DNA from: Megaleporinus macrocephalus
Taxonomy: Eukaryota > Chordata > Actinopteri > Characiformes > Anostomidae
Assembly (NCBI GenBank): GCA_021613375.1
Contig: CM038704.1
Span: forward strand, 35,109,488-35,173,487
Direction of reading: 5' to 3'
DNA length: 64,000 nucleotides
In this document: in pieces, positions 60,601 to 64,000 of the stretch
Layout: every line of letters begins with the position of its first letter
Position numbering within the stretch: position 1 is the first letter of the stretch
Position numbers and translations under genes: made by a program
Notes under the pieces: generated by a model
What the model was told of the DNA's origin: nothing
Seen by the model: only the letters and a program-made list of their open reading frames with translations
Databases searched by the model: none

Positions 60601-62559
60601 ATAGTGATGGAGGAGAGCGTGTGTGTGTCTCCGGGGAGAACGCCTCAGGGATTACAGTGCGCAGCAGCATGAAACATTCATCACTCTCTGCACAGCGCGC
60701 ATGTGTATGTGCTGGAAACGAAGAGCAGAGAAGAAAAAAGGCAGAGAGGAACAGAGCGAAAACAGAGAGAGAGAGAGTGACCCATGGTGAGCAGCGACAG
60801 AAAAATAAGGAGAGAGAGAGAGAAAGAGAGCAGAAGCAGCAGAAAGAGAGCATGTGAATAATCTGGTCAGTGGACAGGTCAGTTATTTCACTGCACAGAA
60901 CACGGGCAAGGCTCCAAGATGGAGAGCAACGACAAATATTTGTTTTTATATGAACCTACACAGCAAACACTGAGAGCATTAAAGGGCCAGTATCACCAGG
61001 AACCATTACTATTCTTGTGGGATGTAAACAATGTTAAAGTTTCACTCCCTGGCTCATATGTGGAAACTAATTCATAAGTAACTGTTTTTCTGTCACAACA
61101 ACAAACTTACTCTTGAGATCAGAGCTCATTTACATATTGTTGCTGTCCAATGAAAAACAAGTATCTTCAAAATTGCAACTTTACAGGAGAGACCAAAAAT
61201 GTACTTTACTTTTAATGTAAGTCAATGGAACCAGATTTTTTTCCAAGCTGTTTTGGAGCACTGCTATTGGTCCATTCATCCCTAAATGGTCACAAAGTGC
61301 AAAACCCCATTGGCGTGTTCAAATGATGTAGAAAACTTAAAATGGACAAAAATGGAGATACATGTTGTTCATTGGACAGCGACGATATAATTGTCATGTT
61401 GAAATAATCGTAAGTACACGCTGTTAAAATTTGTATATATCTTTCAGTACTAAAGCTGCCATATAATGCATCTATTCCTTCAATATTTCAAATTGCTCTC
61501 TAATGTTCTACATAGAAGGTATGTGACCTTGTTCAGTTTGAAAAAGGCCCAGATGTGGTTTTACACGCCCATTTATACCCTGTGATTTGATCTCAGTATG
61601 AAATTAGCTGAATGACCTGTTGTGGTGAGCTCATGAATAATTTGATGAGCTCTGCTCTGATTGGCTGGTTTACAGTGAGACACTGCGATGATCACACAGA
61701 AGCAACATGTTACTGTAGACCAAAATAAGTTAGCTATGCTAGTAAGTTGTAGCTTGATAGTAGCTAACGTTGCCTATACTAGCTGCTTGCTTGCTGGTGA
61801 ATAGGAAGCAACTTCAAGTCTCTGAGGTTCACAGTATGCCAGCTCTTTATATTGAACTCACCTTATTCTATTATGACAATGTACATACATTTTCACATTC
61901 TATGGCCCCTATAATGGAGCTTCCACAGACAGTATTCCAATGACATCACAAACTGCCTCATGCTGCCGCCATTCTGCTAGACAGGTTCTCAGCAGTGCAT
62001 TGGCAGTTTGTTTTGAGATAGTAGTCATAATGTATCCAGCAAAGGCAGTAAATTCTTGCTTTGCAACATCCCCAAGACAAACTTTGTGTTTCCTTATATC
62101 ATCAATGTCCAAAGAAGAAATTTTTTTAATTTTTCATTTATTATTTTCATTTTTGCAGATTTTAATTTTTCTACATAATTTTAACATGACAGTTGCCCTT
62201 TATATCCTGTAAAAGTTTCATGATTAATGGACCAATAGAAATGATTCAAAGCACTCCACATCACATATTTTTTAGATGATACATAATGAGCTAAGCCAAT
62301 GGCTTTACTTAGTGAAGTTTTAGCTTTGCAGCTTCTTATTTGAAATTGTTCGAAATTCTGCATAGTGCGACTATGGTAGCAGTAATTTATTATAATTATT
62401 ATTAACACATGTTTTAAATCTTAAATGGTAAATGAGCTCATATGTATGTGTTGTGTGTTGGTATTAGTTCATATTTCAAATCCTGAAAAAGAAGCATCTC
62501 CCACTGACCTTCAGGGGTCCTACCAAGAAAAACTGAATTAATCAGAGGGTGGGGGTGTG
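60601..62559. other. Intergenic, no gene supported
   Basis: 60720-60855 is GA-rich. 61180-61930 contains diverged repeat blocks shared with 18600-18920 (TATGACAATGTACATACA). Nothing coding is recognised. Confidence 0.45.
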
Positions 62560-62564
62560 GAGAG

Positions 62565-63083
<519 letters not shown>

Positions 63084-63164
63084 ACTGTGATGCTTGTGTT
63101 TGATTGACGTCTCTTTCTTTCGCTCTCTCTATCTCTCCATCCTCCCCTTCGCTCTCTCACTGAT

Positions 63165-63460
63165 GAACAGAAACAGGGCTTGTTACCACTTAATTATTCA
63201 TTTAGAGCCATGAAGGCAATCAATTAAGCTTAAGTGTGCCATAACTCTGATTAACCGTTACCTTCCCGCCGCAGAGCTACACGTAATGAGTTTATATAGC
63301 GGCTCATACTTACACAGGCAGAGGCAAAATACATTATTATTAGGTTTCCTCCCCAATGGTTAATGTCTTTATTATTATTATTCATATTAAATGCTGTGAT
63401 GAGATTTCTGTAATATTTATCTGTCAGTGAAAACAAGTCACAAAGGTATACGCTGATGTG
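63165..63460. promoter_or_regulatory. Candidate conserved non-coding region
   Basis: GTTACCACTTAATTATTCAT, AAGGCAATCAATTAAGCTTA, CTGATTAACCGTTACCTTCC, GCTACACGTAATGAG and CCCAATGGTTAATG: dense AT-core motifs in unique sequence after a long simple repeat. Inference only. Confidence 0.35.
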
Positions 63461-64000
63461 ATGTCTACATTATGTTATGGATTATGAACATTCTCATCCA
63501 GTTTTTTGTGTTCCCATTCAATCAGAGTACCTTAATGATGAGTATGGGCCGATGGTCATTCAGAGAAGATGATCAGTAAAATATGTCCAGACATATGTTT
63601 GTTTGTATATGTAGCTGTAGTAGCCTTCATTGCTTGAATAAAACAGACAAAATACACAAATTAATTAATTAATAATGCACTAAACATTAAACTTACTTTA
63701 CAAAATGCCATTGTTGTAAAGCAACTATGAACCACAGAAGAAATTCCTGTGTTTTGCTAGCATCCGGCTAGCAGCACTATGCGTTTGATTTCTACACAGG
63801 GTTTAATGCTATTTTAGGAAGCTGTGATGAGAAACACATACATTTAAGGCTTGTCAGACATTCAGGTAACATATTCTTTATACTTTTTATTTTGCAAATG
63901 TACAAAAAAGTAATTTTGTAAATACATTATGTTAATACCTGAATATTACTGGAAGTAGTAGATTAGCCTGTTAGCTAAGTTGTAGTTTAGCGTGTTAGCT
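63461..64000. other. Intergenic to window end
   Basis: No gene seen. TTAGCCTGTTAGCTAAG and GCGTGTTAGCT at the extreme end may begin another TTAGC-rich repeat cut by the window edge. Confidence 0.4.

Noticed and set aside
60113..60857. Long Ser/Leu-rich and Arg/Glu-rich ORFs on both strands
   Set aside because: Pure compositional products of (CT)n and purine tracts. The same applies to 19556-20047, 42384-43132 and 62542-63103.

Overview
This is a vertebrate nuclear window, most probably from a teleost fish. It has split exons with GT-AG introns, very low coding density, many dinucleotide microsatellites, and several families of Tc1-like DNA transposons and foldback/MITE elements of the kind common in bony fishes. 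I cannot name the species. An otophysan (characin, catfish or knifefish type) is a guess from the transposon families only.

The only gene I can support is at the left end, on the + strand: the last four coding exons of a septin of the SEPT3/9/12 group, best matched to septin-9, with its stop codon at 4960-4962, a 3' UTR of about 2 kb and a good polyadenylation signal at 6939-6944. The GTP-binding exons lie upstream of the window. From about 7 kb to 64 kb I find no convincing multi-exon gene. Two coding-like fragments of unknown identity are flagged: an ORF at 15836-16162, and a weak minus-strand exon-like segment at 30832-30915.

The remainder is intergenic (or very long intron) and has four components. 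(1) DNA transposons: a full-length Tc1-like element with near-perfect inverted repeats and TA target duplication (58351-59950), three decayed Tc1/mariner-superfamily copies or copy clusters (10934-12196, 18.4-21.3 kb, 56757-57850), a foldback element (9443-10005, partial copy near 30.0 kb), and a 541-bp inverted-repeat MITE (48453-48993). (2) Long minisatellites: 42-bp (14.6-15.5 kb), telomere-like 57-bp (21.4-23.3 kb), about 33-bp (26.1-26.56 kb), about 40-bp (31.6-33.5 kb), 29-bp (37.3-38.8 kb), plus degenerate arrays at 16.5, 41.3, 43.7 and 48.2-49.4 kb. (3) Simple repeats and long polypurine or polypyrimidine tracts. (4) Non-repetitive islands rich in TAATTA-type homeodomain cores, with retained CpG and occasional RFX X-box-like motifs; they look like candidate conserved regulatory elements, but this cannot be shown without alignment.

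I see no operon, CRISPR array, phage or defence system, and no evidence of a new molecular machine. The most unusual things are structural: the telomere-like array, an approximately 700-bp tandem duplication split by about 1.4 kb of other sequence, two related minisatellites in opposite orientation, a minisatellite whose unit resembles a transposon end, and an array containing heat-shock-element-like motifs.
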